From NCBI RefSeq assembly GCF_000259505.1, contig NZ_AJMM01000019.1:1-64000 (forward strand): 64,000 bases of DNA, given 5' to 3'. This document shows, piece by piece, positions 8,800-19,222 of the stretch; the stretch's first letter is position 1; each line of letters starts with the position of its first letter. The notes beneath the pieces were generated by a model. That model saw only the letters and a list, made by a program, of their open reading frames with translations, made no database searches and was not told where the DNA came from. This stretch comes from Streptococcus sp. SK643 (GTDB taxonomy: Bacteria; Bacillota; Bacilli; Lactobacillales; Streptococcaceae). The position numbers and the translations under genes were made by a program.

Positions 8800-9257
8800 A
8801 AAAAAGAGGAATAGTAGCAGTTTTGATTTTACTCTTAATTGCCCTAGATCAGTTGGTTAAATCCTATATTGTCCAGCAGATTCCATTAGGTGAGGTTCGG
8901 ACTTGGATTCCGAAACTTGTTAGTTTAACTTACCTTCAAAATCGTGGCGCTGCCTTCTCCATGTTACAAGACCAGCAGTGGTTCTTTGCTATTATTACAT
9001 TGGTCGTCATGGTAGGTGCCATTTGGTATCTACATAAACACATGGAAGACTCAATTTGGATGGTGATTGGCCTAACCTTAATCATCGCTGGAGGTCTTGG
9101 AAATTTTATTGATAGGCTGAGTCAAGGCTTTGTTGTGGATATGTTTCACCTAGACTTTATCAATTTTGCGATTTTTAATGTGGCAGATAGTTATCTGACT
9201 GTTGGTGTGATTATTTTATTGATTGCAATGCTAAAAGAGGAAATGAATGGAAATTAA
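8796..9257 (+). CDS. lspA: Lipoprotein signal peptidase (signal peptidase II)
   Basis: This 153-residue membrane aspartyl protease has four transmembrane segments and cleaves prolipoproteins ahead of the lipidated cysteine. The catalytic aspartates lie in GNFIDRLSQGFVVD and FNVADSYL. An early ALDQLVK motif is also conserved. It overlaps the LysR gene by 4 nt and the pseudouridine synthase gene by 11 nt. It would process the window's lipoproteins at 7214 and 49592. Confidence 0.96.
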   Translation: MKKRGIVAVLILLLIALDQLVKSYIVQQIPLGEVRTWIPKLVSLTYLQNRGAAFSMLQDQQWFFAIITLVVMVGAIWYLHKHMEDSIWMVIGLTLIIAGGLGNFIDRLSQGFVVDMFHLDFINFAIFNVADSYLTVGVIILLIAMLKEEMNGN

Positions 9258-10137
9258 AATTGAAAGTGGTGGACTGCGTTTAGACAAGGCTCTGTCGGAT
9301 TTGACAGAATTGTCTCGTAGTCTTGCTAATGAACAAATCAAATTAGGACAGGTCTTGGTCAATGGACAAGTCAAGAAGGCCAAGTACACTGTTAAAGAAG
9401 ATGATATCATCACTTATCATGTGCCAGAGCCGGAGGTCTTAGAGTATGTGGCTGAGGAGATTCCGCTAGAAATTATCTACCAAGATGAGGATGTGGCTGT
9501 CGTTAACAAACCTCAGGGGATGGTTGTGCATCCGAGTGCTGGTCATACCAGTGGGACCCTAGTAAATGCCCTTATGTATCATATTAAGGACTTATCGGGT
9601 ATCAATGGGGTTCTGCGTCCAGGAATTGTTCACCGTATTGACAAGGATACGTCAGGTCTTCTCATGATTGCTAAAAATGATGATGCGCATCTAGCACTGG
9701 CCCAAGAACTTAAGGATAAAAAATCCCTACGAAAATATTGGGCGATTGTTCATGGAAATTTGCCCAATGATCGTGGTGTAATTGAAGCACCGATTGGTCG
9801 AAGTGAAAAAGACCGTAAGAAACAGGCTGTGACTGCGAAAGGCAAGCCAGCAGTGACTCGTTTCCACGTCTTGGAACGCTTTGGCGATTATAGCTTAGTA
9901 GAGTTACAACTGGAGACAGGGCGTACCCATCAAATCCGTGTTCACATGGCTTATATTGGCCATCCAGTCGCCGGTGATGAAGTCTATGGTCCGCGTAAAA
10001 CACTTAAGGGACATGGACAATTTCTTCATGCCAAGACTCTAGGTTTTACTCATCCGAGAACAGGTGAGACCATGGAATTTACAGTAGATATTCCAGAGAT
10101 TTTTAAGGAAACATTGGAGAGATTGAGAAAGAATTAG
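9247..10137 (+). CDS. rluD: RluD-family 23S rRNA pseudouridine synthase
   Basis: This 296-residue enzyme has an N-terminal S4 RNA-binding domain (about 1-60) and an RluA-type catalytic domain with HRIDKDTSGLL, where the Asp is the nucleophile. The S4 domain and gene order support an RluD-like rRNA enzyme. The exact uridines modified are not evident. It is last of the LysR-lspA-rluD operon. Confidence 0.92.
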   Translation: MEIKIESGGLRLDKALSDLTELSRSLANEQIKLGQVLVNGQVKKAKYTVKEDDIITYHVPEPEVLEYVAEEIPLEIIYQDEDVAVVNKPQGMVVHPSAGHTSGTLVNALMYHIKDLSGINGVLRPGIVHRIDKDTSGLLMIAKNDDAHLALAQELKDKKSLRKYWAIVHGNLPNDRGVIEAPIGRSEKDRKKQAVTAKGKPAVTRFHVLERFGDYSLVELQLETGRTHQIRVHMAYIGHPVAGDEVYGPRKTLKGHGQFLHAKTLGFTHPRTGETMEFTVDIPEIFKETLERLRKN

Positions 10138-10144
10138 ACGTGAT

Positions 10145-10176
10145 AAAAGGTTGAGATGACTTGTCTCGACCTTTTT
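10145..10176 (+). terminator. Terminator of the LysR-lspA-rluD operon
   Basis: A 12-bp stem with one G-T pair (10145-10156 with 10164-10175) is followed by a T-run. It lies just after the rluD stop. Confidence 0.85.
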
Positions 10177-10208
10177 CCTATCAACTCTTTTCTATTTCCT
10201 ATCATTCA

Positions 10209-10217
10209 TGTTATAAT
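10209..10217 (+). promoter_or_regulatory. Extended -10 promoter of proBAC
   Basis: TGT-TATAAT has its TATAAT at 10212-10217, about 30 nt ahead of the chosen proB start. The ATG at 10226 would fall within 2-3 nt of the start of transcription and lacks a ribosome-binding site. This supports ATG 10247 as the real start. Confidence 0.7.
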
Positions 10218-10246
10218 GGATAAATATGAAGAATCGGAGTGAGACT

Positions 10247-11356
10247 ATGAAATACAAACGGATTGTCTTTAAGGTGGGGACTTCTTCTCTAACGAATGAG
10301 GATGGAAGTCTGTCACGTAGCAAAGTGAAGGTTATTACTCAACAATTGGCTATGTTACATGAGGCGGGCCATGAATTAATCCTAGTATCATCTGGAGCGG
10401 TTGCTGCAGGTTTTGGAGCCTTAGGATTTAAGAAACGTCCGACTAAGATTGCGGATAAGCAGGCTTCAGCAGCGGTAGGGCAAGGCCTTTTATTGGAAGA
10501 ATACACGACCAATCTTCTCTTGCGCCAAATCGTTTCTGCACAAATCTTGCTAACACAGGATGATTTTGTGGATAAGCGCCGTTATAAAAATGCCCATCAG
10601 GCTTTGTCAGTTCTACTTAGCCGTGGTGCAATTCCTATCATCAATGAGAATGACAGTGTCGTTATTGATGAGCTCAAGGTTGGGGATAATGATACTCTAA
10701 GTGCCCAGGTAGCAGCAATGGTCCAAGCAGACCTTTTGGTCCTCTTGACAGACGTAGACGGTCTTTATACAGGAAATCCTAATTCAGACCCAACAGCTAA
10801 ACGTTTGGAGCGAATCGAGACTATCAATCGTGAGATTATTGATATGGCCGGTGGAGCAGGTTCGTCTAATGGTACAGGTGGCATGCTAACAAAAATCAAA
10901 GCTGCCACTATTGCGACAGAGTCAGGAGTTCCAGTTTATATTTGCTCATCCTTAAAACCAGATGCCATGATTGAAGCAGCAAATGAAACTAAGGACGGTT
11001 CATTCTTTGTTGCTCAAGAAAAGGGACTCCGCACCCAGAAACAATGGTTGGCCTTTTATGCCCAAAGTCAAGGGTCCATCTGGGTGGATGAGGGTGCCGC
11101 AGAAGCTCTCTCTCAACATGGCAAGAGTCTACTTTTATCTGGTATTGTTGAAGCAGAAGGAGCCTTTTCTTACGGTGATATCGTGACAGTATTTGACAAG
11201 GAAAGTGGAAAATCACTTGGAAAAGGACGCGTGCAATTTGGAGCATCTGCTTTGGAGGATATGTTGCGTTCTCAAAAAGCCAAGGGTGTCTTGATTCACC
11301 GTGACGACTGGATTTCCATTACTCCTGAAATCCAACTACTCTTTACAGAATTTTAG
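10247..11356 (+). CDS. proB: Glutamate 5-kinase
   Basis: This 369-residue enzyme makes the first step of proline synthesis, phosphorylating glutamate to glutamyl-5-phosphate. The kinase core has FKVGTSSL at the N-terminus, then VSSGAVAAG and INENDSV. A C-terminal PUA domain (from about residue 275) ends the protein. ATG 10247 is chosen for its CGGAGTGAG site 4-8 nt upstream. It is first of proB-proA-proC. Confidence 0.96.
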   Translation: MKYKRIVFKVGTSSLTNEDGSLSRSKVKVITQQLAMLHEAGHELILVSSGAVAAGFGALGFKKRPTKIADKQASAAVGQGLLLEEYTTNLLLRQIVSAQILLTQDDFVDKRRYKNAHQALSVLLSRGAIPIINENDSVVIDELKVGDNDTLSAQVAAMVQADLLVLLTDVDGLYTGNPNSDPTAKRLERIETINREIIDMAGGAGSSNGTGGMLTKIKAATIATESGVPVYICSSLKPDAMIEAANETKDGSFFVAQEKGLRTQKQWLAFYAQSQGSIWVDEGAAEALSQHGKSLLLSGIVEAEGAFSYGDIVTVFDKESGKSLGKGRVQFGASALEDMLRSQKAKGVLIHRDDWISITPEIQLLFTEF

Positions 11357-11365
11357 AGGTAAACT

Positions 11366-12628
11366 ATGGTAAGTACACAAGAACAATTTGAGCAGGTACA
11401 GGCTGTTAAGAAGTCGATTAATACTGCAAGTGAAACAGTGAAAAATCAGGCCTTGTTAGCTATGGCTGATCATTTGGTAAAGGCTACGGAAGATATCTTA
11501 GCAGCCAATGCTCTTGATATGGCAGCGGCTAAGGGTAAAATCTCAGATGTGATGCTGGATCGTCTCTATTTAGATGCAGGACGTATCGAAGCCATGGCAA
11601 GTGGGATTCGTGAAGTGGTGGTTTTGCCAGATCCAATCGGTGAAATTTTAGAAACCAATCAACTTGAAAATGGTTTGATTATTACCAAGAAACGTGTAGC
11701 TATGGGTGTCATTGGCATTATCTATGAAAGTCGTCCAAATGTGACGTCTGACGCAGTGGCTTTGGCTCTTAAGAGTGGAAATGCGGTTGTTCTTCGTAGT
11801 GGAAAGGACGCCTACCAAACTGCTCATGCTATTGTGAAGGCCCTAAAGAAAGGCTTGGAATCAACTACTATCCATCCAGAAGTGATTCAACTAGTGGAAG
11901 ATACCAGTCGTGACAGTAGCTATGCCATGATGAAGGCCAAGGGCTATCTAGACCTTCTTATTCCTCGTGGAGGGGCTGGCTTGATTAATGCAGTGGTTGA
12001 GAATGCTATCGTGCCAGTGATTGAGACAGGGACTGGAATTGTCCACGTCTATGTGGACAAGGATGCAGATGAAGACAAGGCTCTGTCTATCATCAACAAT
12101 GCCAAAACTAGTCGTCCTTCTGTATGTAATGCCATGGAGGTCCTTCTCGTTCATGAAGATAAGGCGGCAAGCTTCCTTCCTCGCTTGGAGCAAGTTTTGG
12201 TTGTGGAGCGTAAAGAAGCTGGGCTAGAACCGATTCAATTCCGTTTGGATGAGAAAGCTAGTCAGTTTGTATCTGGCCAAGCAGCAGAAGATCAAGACTT
12301 TGATACAGAGTTTTTAGACTATATTTTAGCTATTAAGGTAGTGGGCAGTCTTGAAGAAGCGATAGATCATATTGAAGCTCATAGTACTCACCACTCAGAT
12401 GCAATTGTTACTGAGAATGCGGATGCGGCAGCTTACTTTACAGACCAAGTAGACTCTGCTGCAGTCTATGTCAATGCCTCAACTCGTTTCACAGATGGTG
12501 GTCAATTTGGACTTGGTTGCGAAATGGGGATTTCAACTCAGAAACTTCATGCGCGTGGGCCAATGGGCTTAAAAGAATTAACCAGTTACAAGTATGTTGT
12601 CGCTGGTAATGGACAGATAAGGGAGTAA
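11366..12628 (+). CDS. proA: Gamma-glutamyl phosphate reductase
   Basis: This 420-residue enzyme of the aldehyde dehydrogenase superfamily reduces glutamyl-5-phosphate to glutamate semialdehyde with NADPH. The catalytic cysteine lies in [20 protein letters not shown] and the C-terminal [20 protein letters not shown] are family signatures. It starts 9 nt after proB and ends 3 nt before proC. Confidence 0.97.
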   Translation: MVSTQEQFEQVQAVKKSINTASETVKNQALLAMADHLVKATEDILAANALDMAAAKGKISDVMLDRLYLDAGRIEAMASGIREVVVLPDPIGEILETNQLENGLIITKKRVAMGVIGIIYESRPNVTSDAVALALKSGNAVVLRSGKDAYQTAHAIVKALKKGLESTTIHPEVIQLVEDTSRDSSYAMMKAKGYLDLLIPRGGAGLINAVVENAIVPVIETGTGIVHVYVDKDADEDKALSIINNAKTSRPSVCNAMEVLLVHEDKAASFLPRLEQVLVVERKEAGLEPIQFRLDEKASQFVSGQAAEDQDFDTEFLDYILAIKVVGSLEEAIDHIEAHSTHHSDAIVTENADAAAYFTDQVDSAAVYVNASTRFTDGGQFGLGCEMGISTQKLHARGPMGLKELTSYKYVVAGNGQIRE

Positions 12629-12631
12629 GAA

Positions 12632-13429
12632 ATGAAGATTGGTTTTATCGGTTTAGGAAATATGGGAGCTAGCTTAGCCAAGGCTGTTTGGAAAGCTAGA
12701 AATACTGACACGATTCTTCTTTCTAATCTAAGTCAAGATAAGGTTGATACTTTTATTGCTAGTTATGGAGGTCAGGCTTCTAGCAATGAAGAAATCTTTG
12801 CAGAAGCAGATGTGATTTTTCTAGCTGTCAAGCCAGCACAGATATCTTCTTTACTTACGGAATTTCAATATATTCTTGAAAAACGTCAGAGTCTGCTCTT
12901 GATTTCCATGGCAGCTGGTGTAAGGTTGGAAAAATTGGCTAGTCTTGTTCCAAGTCAGCATCGTTTCATTCGTATGATGCCCAACACTCCAGTTTCTATC
13001 GGTCAAGGAGTCATTAGTTATGCCTTGTCAGCTAACTGCCAAGTAGATGATAAGGAAGTCTTTTGTCAACTTTTACAACATGCCGGTCTCTTGTTTGAAA
13101 TCAGTGAAGGCTTAATTGATGCTGCGACTGGTCTTGCAGGTTGTGGGCCAGCCTTTGTCTATCTCTTCATTGAAGCTTTAGCAGACGCAGGTGTTCAGAC
13201 AGGATTACCACGAGAAACTGCTCTACAAATGGCAGCTCAAACAGTTCTTGGTGCAGGTCAATTGGTCCTAGAAAGCAAACAACATCCAGGTGTTTTGAAA
13301 GACCAAGTTTGTAGCCCTGGAGGCTCTACCATCGCTGGAGTAGCCAGTCTAGAAGCTCATGCTTTTAGAGGAATCGTGATGGAGGCAGTCAATAAAGCCT
13401 ATAAACGAACTAAAAAATTAGGCAAATAA
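12632..13429 (+). CDS. proC: Pyrroline-5-carboxylate reductase
   Basis: This 265-residue NAD(P)H enzyme makes the last step of proline synthesis. The N-terminal Rossmann motif is GFIGLGNMG. The C-terminal signature begins SPGGSTIAGVASLE and continues with FRGIVMEAVNKAYKR. It completes a full proBAC pathway in one operon, implying that proline can be made from glutamate. Confidence 0.96.
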   Translation: MKIGFIGLGNMGASLAKAVWKARNTDTILLSNLSQDKVDTFIASYGGQASSNEEIFAEADVIFLAVKPAQISSLLTEFQYILEKRQSLLLISMAAGVRLEKLASLVPSQHRFIRMMPNTPVSIGQGVISYALSANCQVDDKEVFCQLLQHAGLLFEISEGLIDAATGLAGCGPAFVYLFIEALADAGVQTGLPRETALQMAAQTVLGAGQLVLESKQHPGVLKDQVCSPGGSTIAGVASLEAHAFRGIVMEAVNKAYKRTKKLGK

Positions 13430-13455
13430 GAGGTGGAGAAATCTACCTCTTTTAT
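13428..13455 (+). terminator. proBAC terminator
   Basis: A 10-bp stem (13428-13437 with 13442-13451) is followed by TTTAT and overlaps the last base of proC. Confidence 0.75.
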
Positions 13456-13543
13456 GCTTCTTTGAAATCAGTGTCTAAAAAGATTTTCACAATATCTATT
13501 TTTTTGATAAAATAGAAGATAGTAAAAAAGAAATGAGTTTGTC

Positions 13544-14182
13544 ATGTCAAAAGGATTTTTAGTCTCGCTTGAGGGGCCTGAAGGTGCAGGAAAGACCAGT
13601 GTTTTAGAAGCCTTACTGCCGATATTAGAAGAAAAAGGAGTTGAGGTTCTGACTACACGAGAACCAGGTGGAGTCTTGATTGGTGAGAAAATTCGTGAAG
13701 TGATTTTGAATCCAAATCATACGCAGATGGATGCGAAGACAGAGTTGCTTCTTTATATTGCTAGTCGCAGACAGCACTTGGTAGAAAAGGTATTACCGGC
13801 TCTTGAAGCAGGTAAGTTGGTCATTATGGACCGCTTCATCGATAGTTCCGTTGCTTATCAGGGATTTGGTCGTGGCTTGGATATTGATGCCATTGATTGG
13901 CTCAATCACTTTGCGACAGATGGCCTTAAACCCGATTTGACAATCTATTTTGACATCGAGGTGGAAGAAGGTCTGGCACGTATTGCCGCTAATAGCGATC
14001 GTGAGGTCAATCGTTTGGATTTAGAAGGCTTAGATTTACATAAAAAAGTTCGTCAAGGTTACCTTTCTCTTTTGGAGAAAGAAGGAGACCGTATTGTCAA
14101 GATTAATGCCAGTCTTCCTTTGGATCAAGTTTTGGAAAATACCAAGTCTGTCTTATTTGAAAGAATAGGATTACGTAAATGA
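13544..14182 (+). CDS. tmk: Thymidylate kinase
   Basis: This 212-residue kinase converts dTMP to dTDP. It has the P-loop [10 protein letters not shown], the DR motif in [13 protein letters not shown] and the family's TREPGG. A TGA-TAAAAT -10 lies at 13505-13513. It overlaps holB by 4 nt. Pairing of tmk and holB is usual in Firmicutes and joins dTTP supply with replication. Confidence 0.97.
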   Translation: MSKGFLVSLEGPEGAGKTSVLEALLPILEEKGVEVLTTREPGGVLIGEKIREVILNPNHTQMDAKTELLLYIASRRQHLVEKVLPALEAGKLVIMDRFIDSSVAYQGFGRGLDIDAIDWLNHFATDGLKPDLTIYFDIEVEEGLARIAANSDREVNRLDLEGLDLHKKVRQGYLSLLEKEGDRIVKINASLPLDQVLENTKSVLFERIGLRK

Positions 14183-15069
14183 AGCAAGAGCAACTAAAAG
14201 ATTTGCAACCAGAGCAGTTTGACCGTTTTGTCCGTATCTTGGATCAAAATCAGCTCAATCATGCCTATCTGTTTTCAGGCTTATTTGGTGGCTTGGATAT
14301 GGCAAAATTTTTAGCTAAAAGTCTTTTTTGTACTGATAAGGTAGGTGTTTTACCCTGTGAAAAATGCCGAAATTGTAAGCTGATTGAAGAGGGAGAGTTC
14401 CCCGATGTTACCATGATTAAGCCAATCAATCAGATTATCAAGACAGAACGCATTCGGGAATTAGTTTCCCAGTTTTCCCAAGCAGGGATTGAAAGTCAGC
14501 AACAGGTCTTTATCATTGAGCAGGCAGAAAAGATGCATCCCAATGCTGCTAATTCTCTGCTCAAGGTCATCGAAGAGCCTCAGAGTGAGGCCTACATTTT
14601 CTTCTTGACTAGCGATGAGGAAAAAATATTACCGACCATTCGTAGTCGGACCCAGATTTTCCACTTTAAAAAGCAAGAAGAGAAGCTCATCTTACTCTTA
14701 GAACAACTGGGACTGGTTAAGAAAAAAGCGACTCTTTTAGCTCAGTTGAGTCTATCTCAGGCTGAAGCAGAAAAGTTGATCAATCAGGCTAGTTTTTGGA
14801 CCTTGGTCGATGAAAGTGAACGCCTGCTGACTTGGTTAGTGGCTAAGAAAAAAGAAAGTTATTTGCAAGTTGCCAAACTAGCTAGCTTGGCAGATGATAA
14901 GGAAAAACAAGATCAGGTTTTACGGATTCTTGAAGTTCTCTGTGGACAAGATATCCTACAAGCAAGAGTAAGAGTGATTTTACAAGATTTGTTAGAAGCC
15001 AGAAAGATGTGGCAAGCCAATGTTAGTTTTCAAAATGCCATGGAATATATGGTATTGAAAGAAATATAA
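14179..15069 (+). CDS. holB: DNA polymerase III delta' subunit
   Basis: This 296-residue clamp-loader subunit is an AAA+ type protein. It has the zinc-binding cysteines in CEKCRNC (near residue 60) and the SRTQ arginine-finger-like segment near residue 155. It is shorter than the enterobacterial protein but close to the streptococcal norm. It lies between tmk and yabA. Confidence 0.94.
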   Translation: MKQEQLKDLQPEQFDRFVRILDQNQLNHAYLFSGLFGGLDMAKFLAKSLFCTDKVGVLPCEKCRNCKLIEEGEFPDVTMIKPINQIIKTERIRELVSQFSQAGIESQQQVFIIEQAEKMHPNAANSLLKVIEEPQSEAYIFFLTSDEEKILPTIRSRTQIFHFKKQEEKLILLLEQLGLVKKKATLLAQLSLSQAEAEKLINQASFWTLVDESERLLTWLVAKKKESYLQVAKLASLADDKEKQDQVLRILEVLCGQDILQARVRVILQDLLEARKMWQANVSFQNAMEYMVLKEI

Positions 15070-15108
15070 ACTCAAAAATGAACGATATAGAAAGGAAAGG
15101 GCTGATTT

Positions 15109-15426
15109 ATGGATAAAAAAGAATTATTTGATGCACTAGATGATTTTTCCCAGCAATTATTGGTGACCTTGGCAGATGTTGAAGCTATCAAGAAAAATCT
15201 CAAGAGCCTGGTCGAGGAAAATACAGCTCTTCGCTTGGAAAATTCTAAGTTGCGAGAACGTTTAGGGGAAGTGGAAGCAAATACACCTGCCAAAGGAAAA
15301 CATGTACGAGAAAGTGTGCGTCGGATTTATAAAGATGGTTTTCACGTATGTAATGATTTTTATGGACAACGCCGAGAGCAGGATGAGGAATGTATGTTCT
15401 GTGACGAGTTATTATACAGGGAGTAG
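15109..15426 (+). CDS. yabA: Replication initiation control protein YabA
   Basis: This 105-residue protein has an N-terminal coiled coil (about residues 1-60) and a C-terminal zinc site formed by His/Cys residues (VCNDFYG to CMFCDELL). In Bacillus it binds DnaA and DnaN to limit over-initiation. A good ribosome-binding site (GAAAGG) precedes ATG 15109, and rsmI begins 2 nt after its stop. Confidence 0.93.
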   Translation: MDKKELFDALDDFSQQLLVTLADVEAIKKNLKSLVEENTALRLENSKLRERLGEVEANTPAKGKHVRESVRRIYKDGFHVCNDFYGQRREQDEECMFCDELLYRE

Positions 15427-15428
15427 GC

Positions 15429-16307
15429 ATGCAGATTCAAAAAAGTTTTAAGAGTCAATCGCCCTATGGCAAGCTCTACCTTGTAGCAACGCCGATTGGT
15501 AATCTAGATGATATGACCTTTCGAGCTATCCATACCTTGAAAGAAGTGGACTGGATTGCTGCTGAGGACACGCGCAATACAGGACTTTTGCTCAAGCATT
15601 TTGATATTTCCACTAAGCAAATCAGTTTCCATGAGCACAATGCCAAGGAAAAAATTCCTGATTTGATTGGTTTTTTGAAAGCAGGGCAAAGCATTGCTCA
15701 GGTCTCTGATGCAGGTCTGCCTAGCATCTCGGACCCTGGTCATGATTTGGTCAAGGCAGCCATTGAGGAAGATATTGCAGTTGTCACAGTTCCAGGCGCC
15801 TCTGCGGGGATTTCTGCCTTGATTGCCAGTGGTTTGGCGCCACAACCACATATCTTTTACGGCTTTTTACCGAGAAAATCAGGTCAGCAGAAGCAATTTT
15901 TCGACTTGAAAAAAGACTATCCTGAAACACAAATTTTCTATGAATCGCCCCATCGTGTGGCAGATACGTTAGAAAATATGCTAGAAGTCTACGGTGACCG
16001 CTCGGTCGTCTTGGTCAGAGAATTGACTAAAATCTATGAAGAATACCAAAGAGGTATCATTTCTGAGTTATTAGAAAACATTGCCGAAACGCCTCTCAAG
16101 GGAGAATGCCTACTCATCGTTGAAGGTGTCAGTCAGGATGTGGAGGAAAAGGACGAGGAAGATTTGTTCGTAGAAATCCAAGCCCGCATCCAACAAGGAA
16201 TGAAGAAAAATCAAGCTATCAAGGAAGTAGCTAAGTTTTACCAGTGGAATAAGAGCCAGCTTTACGCTGCCTATCACGAATGGGAAGAAAATCAAGAAAA
16301 TGACTAA
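15429..16307 (+). CDS. rsmI: 16S rRNA 2'-O-methyltransferase RsmI
   Basis: This 292-residue tetrapyrrole-methylase-fold enzyme methylates the ribose of C1402 in 16S rRNA with SAM. Signatures are LYLVATPIGNLDD, AEDTRNTG, SDAGLPSISDPG and PGASAGISAL. It is last in the tmk-holB-yabA-rsmI operon. Confidence 0.95.
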   Translation: MQIQKSFKSQSPYGKLYLVATPIGNLDDMTFRAIHTLKEVDWIAAEDTRNTGLLLKHFDISTKQISFHEHNAKEKIPDLIGFLKAGQSIAQVSDAGLPSISDPGHDLVKAAIEEDIAVVTVPGASAGISALIASGLAPQPHIFYGFLPRKSGQQKQFFDLKKDYPETQIFYESPHRVADTLENMLEVYGDRSVVLVRELTKIYEEYQRGIISELLENIAETPLKGECLLIVEGVSQDVEEKDEEDLFVEIQARIQQGMKKNQAIKEVAKFYQWNKSQLYAAYHEWEENQEND

Positions 16308-16308
16308 A

Positions 16309-16338
16309 CAGGGAAGTTTGCCTTCTTCCCTTTTTTTG
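16309..16338 (+). terminator. Terminator after rsmI
   Basis: A GGGAAG/CTTCCC stem (16311-16316 with 16325-16330) is followed by seven T. Confidence 0.8.
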
Positions 16339-16431
16339 TTATACTAGTAGAAGAAAAAATTAGAAAGATTTGTGGGTGTCAAACAGTCCAGTGAGGTGTT
16401 TTGATATGGACTTACGTCCCACCCAAAGAGG
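16337..16431 (+). promoter_or_regulatory. trmFO promoter and structured 5' leader
   Basis: TGT-TATACT (TATACT 16340-16345) is an extended -10 placed right at the rsmI terminator. The leader of about 90 nt can fold into two nested stems: TGGGTG 16373-16378 with CACCCA 16420-16425, and AGTCCA 16385-16390 with TGGACT 16407-16412. The outer stem ends directly at the AAGAGG ribosome-binding site (16426-16431). Confidence 0.55.
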
Positions 16432-16441
16432 TATTAGTGTC

Positions 16442-17776
16442 GTGTCTCAATCTTATATCAATGTTATCGGTGCTGGTTTGGCAGGTTCTGAAGCAGCCTA
16501 CCAAATCGCAGAACGTGGTATTCCAGTTAAACTCTATGAAATGCGTGGAATCAAATCAACACCCCAGCACAAAACAGACAATTTTGCTGAGTTGGTTTGC
16601 TCCAATTCTCTTCGCGGTGATGCTTTGACTAATGCTGTTGGGCTTCTCAAGGAAGAAATGCGTCGCCTGGGTTCTATTATCTTGGAATCTGCTGAGGCTA
16701 CACGTGTTCCTGCAGGTGGGGCGCTTGCGGTGGACCGAGATGGTTTCTCCCAAATGGTGACCGAAAAAGTAGCAAATCATCCCCTAATCGAAGTAGTACG
16801 TGATGAAATTACAGAATTGCCGACAGATGTTATTACAGTTGTGGCGACTGGTCCCTTGACTAGCGATGCACTGGCTGAAAAGATCCATGCCCTTAATGAC
16901 GGCGATGGTTTCTATTTCTACGATGCGGCAGCGCCTATTATCGATGTCAATACCATTGATATGAGCAAGGTCTATCTCAAGTCTCGTTATGATAAGGGAG
17001 AGGCGGCCTACCTCAATGCCCCTATGACCAAACAAGAGTTCATGGATTTCCATGAAGCCTTGGTCAATGCGGAAGAAGCACCGCTTAATTCTTTTGAAAA
17101 AGAAAAGTACTTTGAAGGCTGTATGCCTATCGAAGTCATGGCTAAACGTGGTATTAAAACCATGCTTTATGGTCCTATGAAACCAGTCGGTTTGGAGTAT
17201 CCAGATGACTACACAGGACCTCGTGATGGAGAATTCAAAACACCTTATGCGGTGGTTCAGCTTCGTCAGGACAATGCTGCTGGTAGTCTCTATAATATCG
17301 TTGGTTTCCAGACCCACCTTAAATGGGGAGAACAAAAACGTGTTTTCCAAATGATTCCAGGTCTTGAAAATGCGGAGTTTGTACGTTATGGTGTCATGCA
17401 CCGCAATTCTTATATGGATTCACCAAATCTTCTTGAGCAGACTTACCGTTCTAAGAAACAACCAAATCTCTTCTTTGCTGGTCAAATGACGGGTGTGGAA
17501 GGCTATGTTGAATCAGCAGCATCAGGTTTAGTAGCTGGCATTAACGCGGCTCGTCTCTTCAAGGGAGAAAGCGAGGCTATTTTCCCAGAGACAACAGCGA
17601 TTGGAAGCTTAGCTCATTACATCACCCATGCAGACAGCAAGCACTTCCAACCAATGAATGTCAATTTTGGAATCATCAAGGAGTTGGAAGGCGAGCGTAT
17701 CCGTGATAAGAAGGCTCGCTATGAAAAAATTGCAGAGCGTGCCCTTAGCGACTTAGAGGAATTTTTAACGGTTTAA
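16442..17776 (+). CDS. trmFO: tRNA (uracil-54-C5)-methyltransferase, folate-dependent
   Basis: This 444-residue FAD enzyme makes m5U54 in tRNA using methylene-tetrahydrofolate. The N-terminal dinucleotide motif is [12 protein letters not shown]. Further family blocks are [14 protein letters not shown] and [19 protein letters not shown]. The start is GTG 16442 ([10 protein letters not shown]), which gives the usual family length. An upstream in-frame extension of 24 codons passes through a structured leader and is rejected. Confidence 0.95.
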   Translation: MSQSYINVIGAGLAGSEAAYQIAERGIPVKLYEMRGIKSTPQHKTDNFAELVCSNSLRGDALTNAVGLLKEEMRRLGSIILESAEATRVPAGGALAVDRDGFSQMVTEKVANHPLIEVVRDEITELPTDVITVVATGPLTSDALAEKIHALNDGDGFYFYDAAAPIIDVNTIDMSKVYLKSRYDKGEAAYLNAPMTKQEFMDFHEALVNAEEAPLNSFEKEKYFEGCMPIEVMAKRGIKTMLYGPMKPVGLEYPDDYTGPRDGEFKTPYAVVQLRQDNAAGSLYNIVGFQTHLKWGEQKRVFQMIPGLENAEFVRYGVMHRNSYMDSPNLLEQTYRSKKQPNLFFAGQMTGVEGYVESAASGLVAGINAARLFKGESEAIFPETTAIGSLAHYITHADSKHFQPMNVNFGIIKELEGERIRDKKARYEKIAERALSDLEEFLTV

Positions 17777-17859
17777 TTTTTTTGAAAGAATTGCTCATGA
17801 TACTATAAATATCTTAGAAATTGTGATAAAATAGGTAGGATAAAAGAAGGAGAGTGAAA

Positions 17860-18597
17860 ATGTCGAATCCCAAGTATAAACGTATTTTAATCAAGTTATC
17901 AGGTGAAGCCCTTGCCGGTGAACGTGGCGTAGGGATTGATATCCAAACAGTTCAAACAATCGCAAAAGAGATTCAAGAAGTTCATAGCTTAGGTATCGAA
18001 ATTGCCCTTGTTATCGGTGGAGGAAATCTCTGGCGTGGTGAACCTGCTGCAGAAGCAGGTATGGACCGCGTTCAGGCAGATTACACAGGAATGCTTGGGA
18101 CTGTTATGAATGCTCTTGTGATGGCAGATTCATTGCAACAAGTTGGTGTCGATACGCGTGTGCAAACAGCTATTGCCATGCAACAAGTAGCAGAACCTTA
18201 TGTACGTGGACGTGCCCTTCGTCACCTTGAAAAAGGTCGTATCGTTATCTTTGGTGCTGGAATTGGTTCACCTTACTTCTCAACAGATACAACAGCGGCC
18301 CTTCGTGCAGCTGAAATCGAAGCGGATGCTATCCTTATGGCTAAAAATGGAGTAGATGGTGTTTACAATGCCGATCCTAAGAAGGACAAGACAGCTGTTA
18401 AATTCGAAGAATTGACTCACCGTGACGTTATCAATAAAGGTCTTCGTATCATGGACTCAACAGCTTCAACCCTCTCAATGGATAACGACATTGACTTGGT
18501 TGTCTTCAACATGAACCAACCAGGCAACATCAAACGTGTCGTTTTTGGAGAAAATATCGGAACAACAGTTTCAAATAATATCGAAGAAAAGGAATAA
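17860..18597 (+). CDS. pyrH: UMP kinase
   Basis: This 245-residue bacterial UMP kinase of the amino-acid-kinase fold begins [18 protein letters not shown] and has the GGGNLWRG nucleotide-binding loop. ATG 17860 is preferred over GTG 17854, which lies in the AAGGAGAG ribosome-binding site. The TGA-TAAAAT -10 is at 17824-17832. It is followed 8 nt later by frr, the common pyrH-frr order. Confidence 0.96.
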   Translation: MSNPKYKRILIKLSGEALAGERGVGIDIQTVQTIAKEIQEVHSLGIEIALVIGGGNLWRGEPAAEAGMDRVQADYTGMLGTVMNALVMADSLQQVGVDTRVQTAIAMQQVAEPYVRGRALRHLEKGRIVIFGAGIGSPYFSTDTTAALRAAEIEADAILMAKNGVDGVYNADPKKDKTAVKFEELTHRDVINKGLRIMDSTASTLSMDNDIDLVVFNMNQPGNIKRVVFGENIGTTVSNNIEEKE

Positions 18598-18605
18598 GAA
18601 AGATT

Positions 18606-19163
18606 ATGGCTAACGCAATTATTGAAAAAGCTAAAGAGAGAATGACCCAGTCTCACCAATCACTTGCTCGTGAATTTGGTGGTATCCGTGCAGGCCGTGC
18701 CAATGCAAGTTTGCTTGACCGTGTACATGTAGAATACTATGGAGTAGAAACTCCTCTTAACCAAATCGCTTCAATTACGATTCCAGAAGCGCGTGTTTTG
18801 TTGGTAACACCATTTGACAAGTCTTCATTGAAAGACATCGAACGTGCCTTGAATGCCTCTGATCTTGGTATCACACCAGCTAACGACGGTTCTGTGATCC
18901 GCTTGGTGATCCCAGCTCTTACAGAAGAAACTCGTCGTGACCTTGCTAAAGAAGTGAAGAAGGTTGGTGAGAATGCTAAAGTGGCTGTCCGCAATATCCG
19001 TCGTGATGCTATGGACGAAGCCAAGAAACAAGAAAAAGCAAAAGAAATCACTGAAGACGAATTGAAGACTCTTGAAAAAGATATTCAAAAAGTAACAGAC
19101 GATGCTGTTAAACACATCGACGACATGACTGCCAACAAAGAGAAAGAACTTTTGGAAGTCTAA
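18606..19163 (+). CDS. frr: Ribosome recycling factor
   Basis: This 185-residue protein splits post-termination ribosomes together with EF-G. It contains the typical [17 protein letters not shown] and [13 protein letters not shown] segments and a C-terminal helical half. It is second in the operon with pyrH. Confidence 0.97.
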   Translation: MANAIIEKAKERMTQSHQSLAREFGGIRAGRANASLLDRVHVEYYGVETPLNQIASITIPEARVLLVTPFDKSSLKDIERALNASDLGITPANDGSVIRLVIPALTEETRRDLAKEVKKVGENAKVAVRNIRRDAMDEAKKQEKAKEITEDELKTLEKDIQKVTDDAVKHIDDMTANKEKELLEV

Positions 19164-19174
19164 AAATAAACAGA

Positions 19175-19206
19175 AAAACTCAGTTGGCATTGCTGGCTGA
19201 GTTTTA
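19175..19206 (+). terminator. Terminator after frr
   Basis: An 8-9 bp stem (AAAACTCAG at 19175-19183 with CTGAGTTTT at 19197-19205) ends in a T-run. The next gene's ribosome-binding site lies only about 10 nt on, so the hairpin probably attenuates rather than fully stops transcription into cvfB. Confidence 0.65.
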
Positions 19207-19222
19207 TTCGAAAGAAGGAAAT

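Noticed and set aside
16784..17401. 205-codon open frame on the minus strand inside trmFO
   Set aside because: It is a shadow of the coding frame of trmFO, with no ribosome-binding site or recognisable family.
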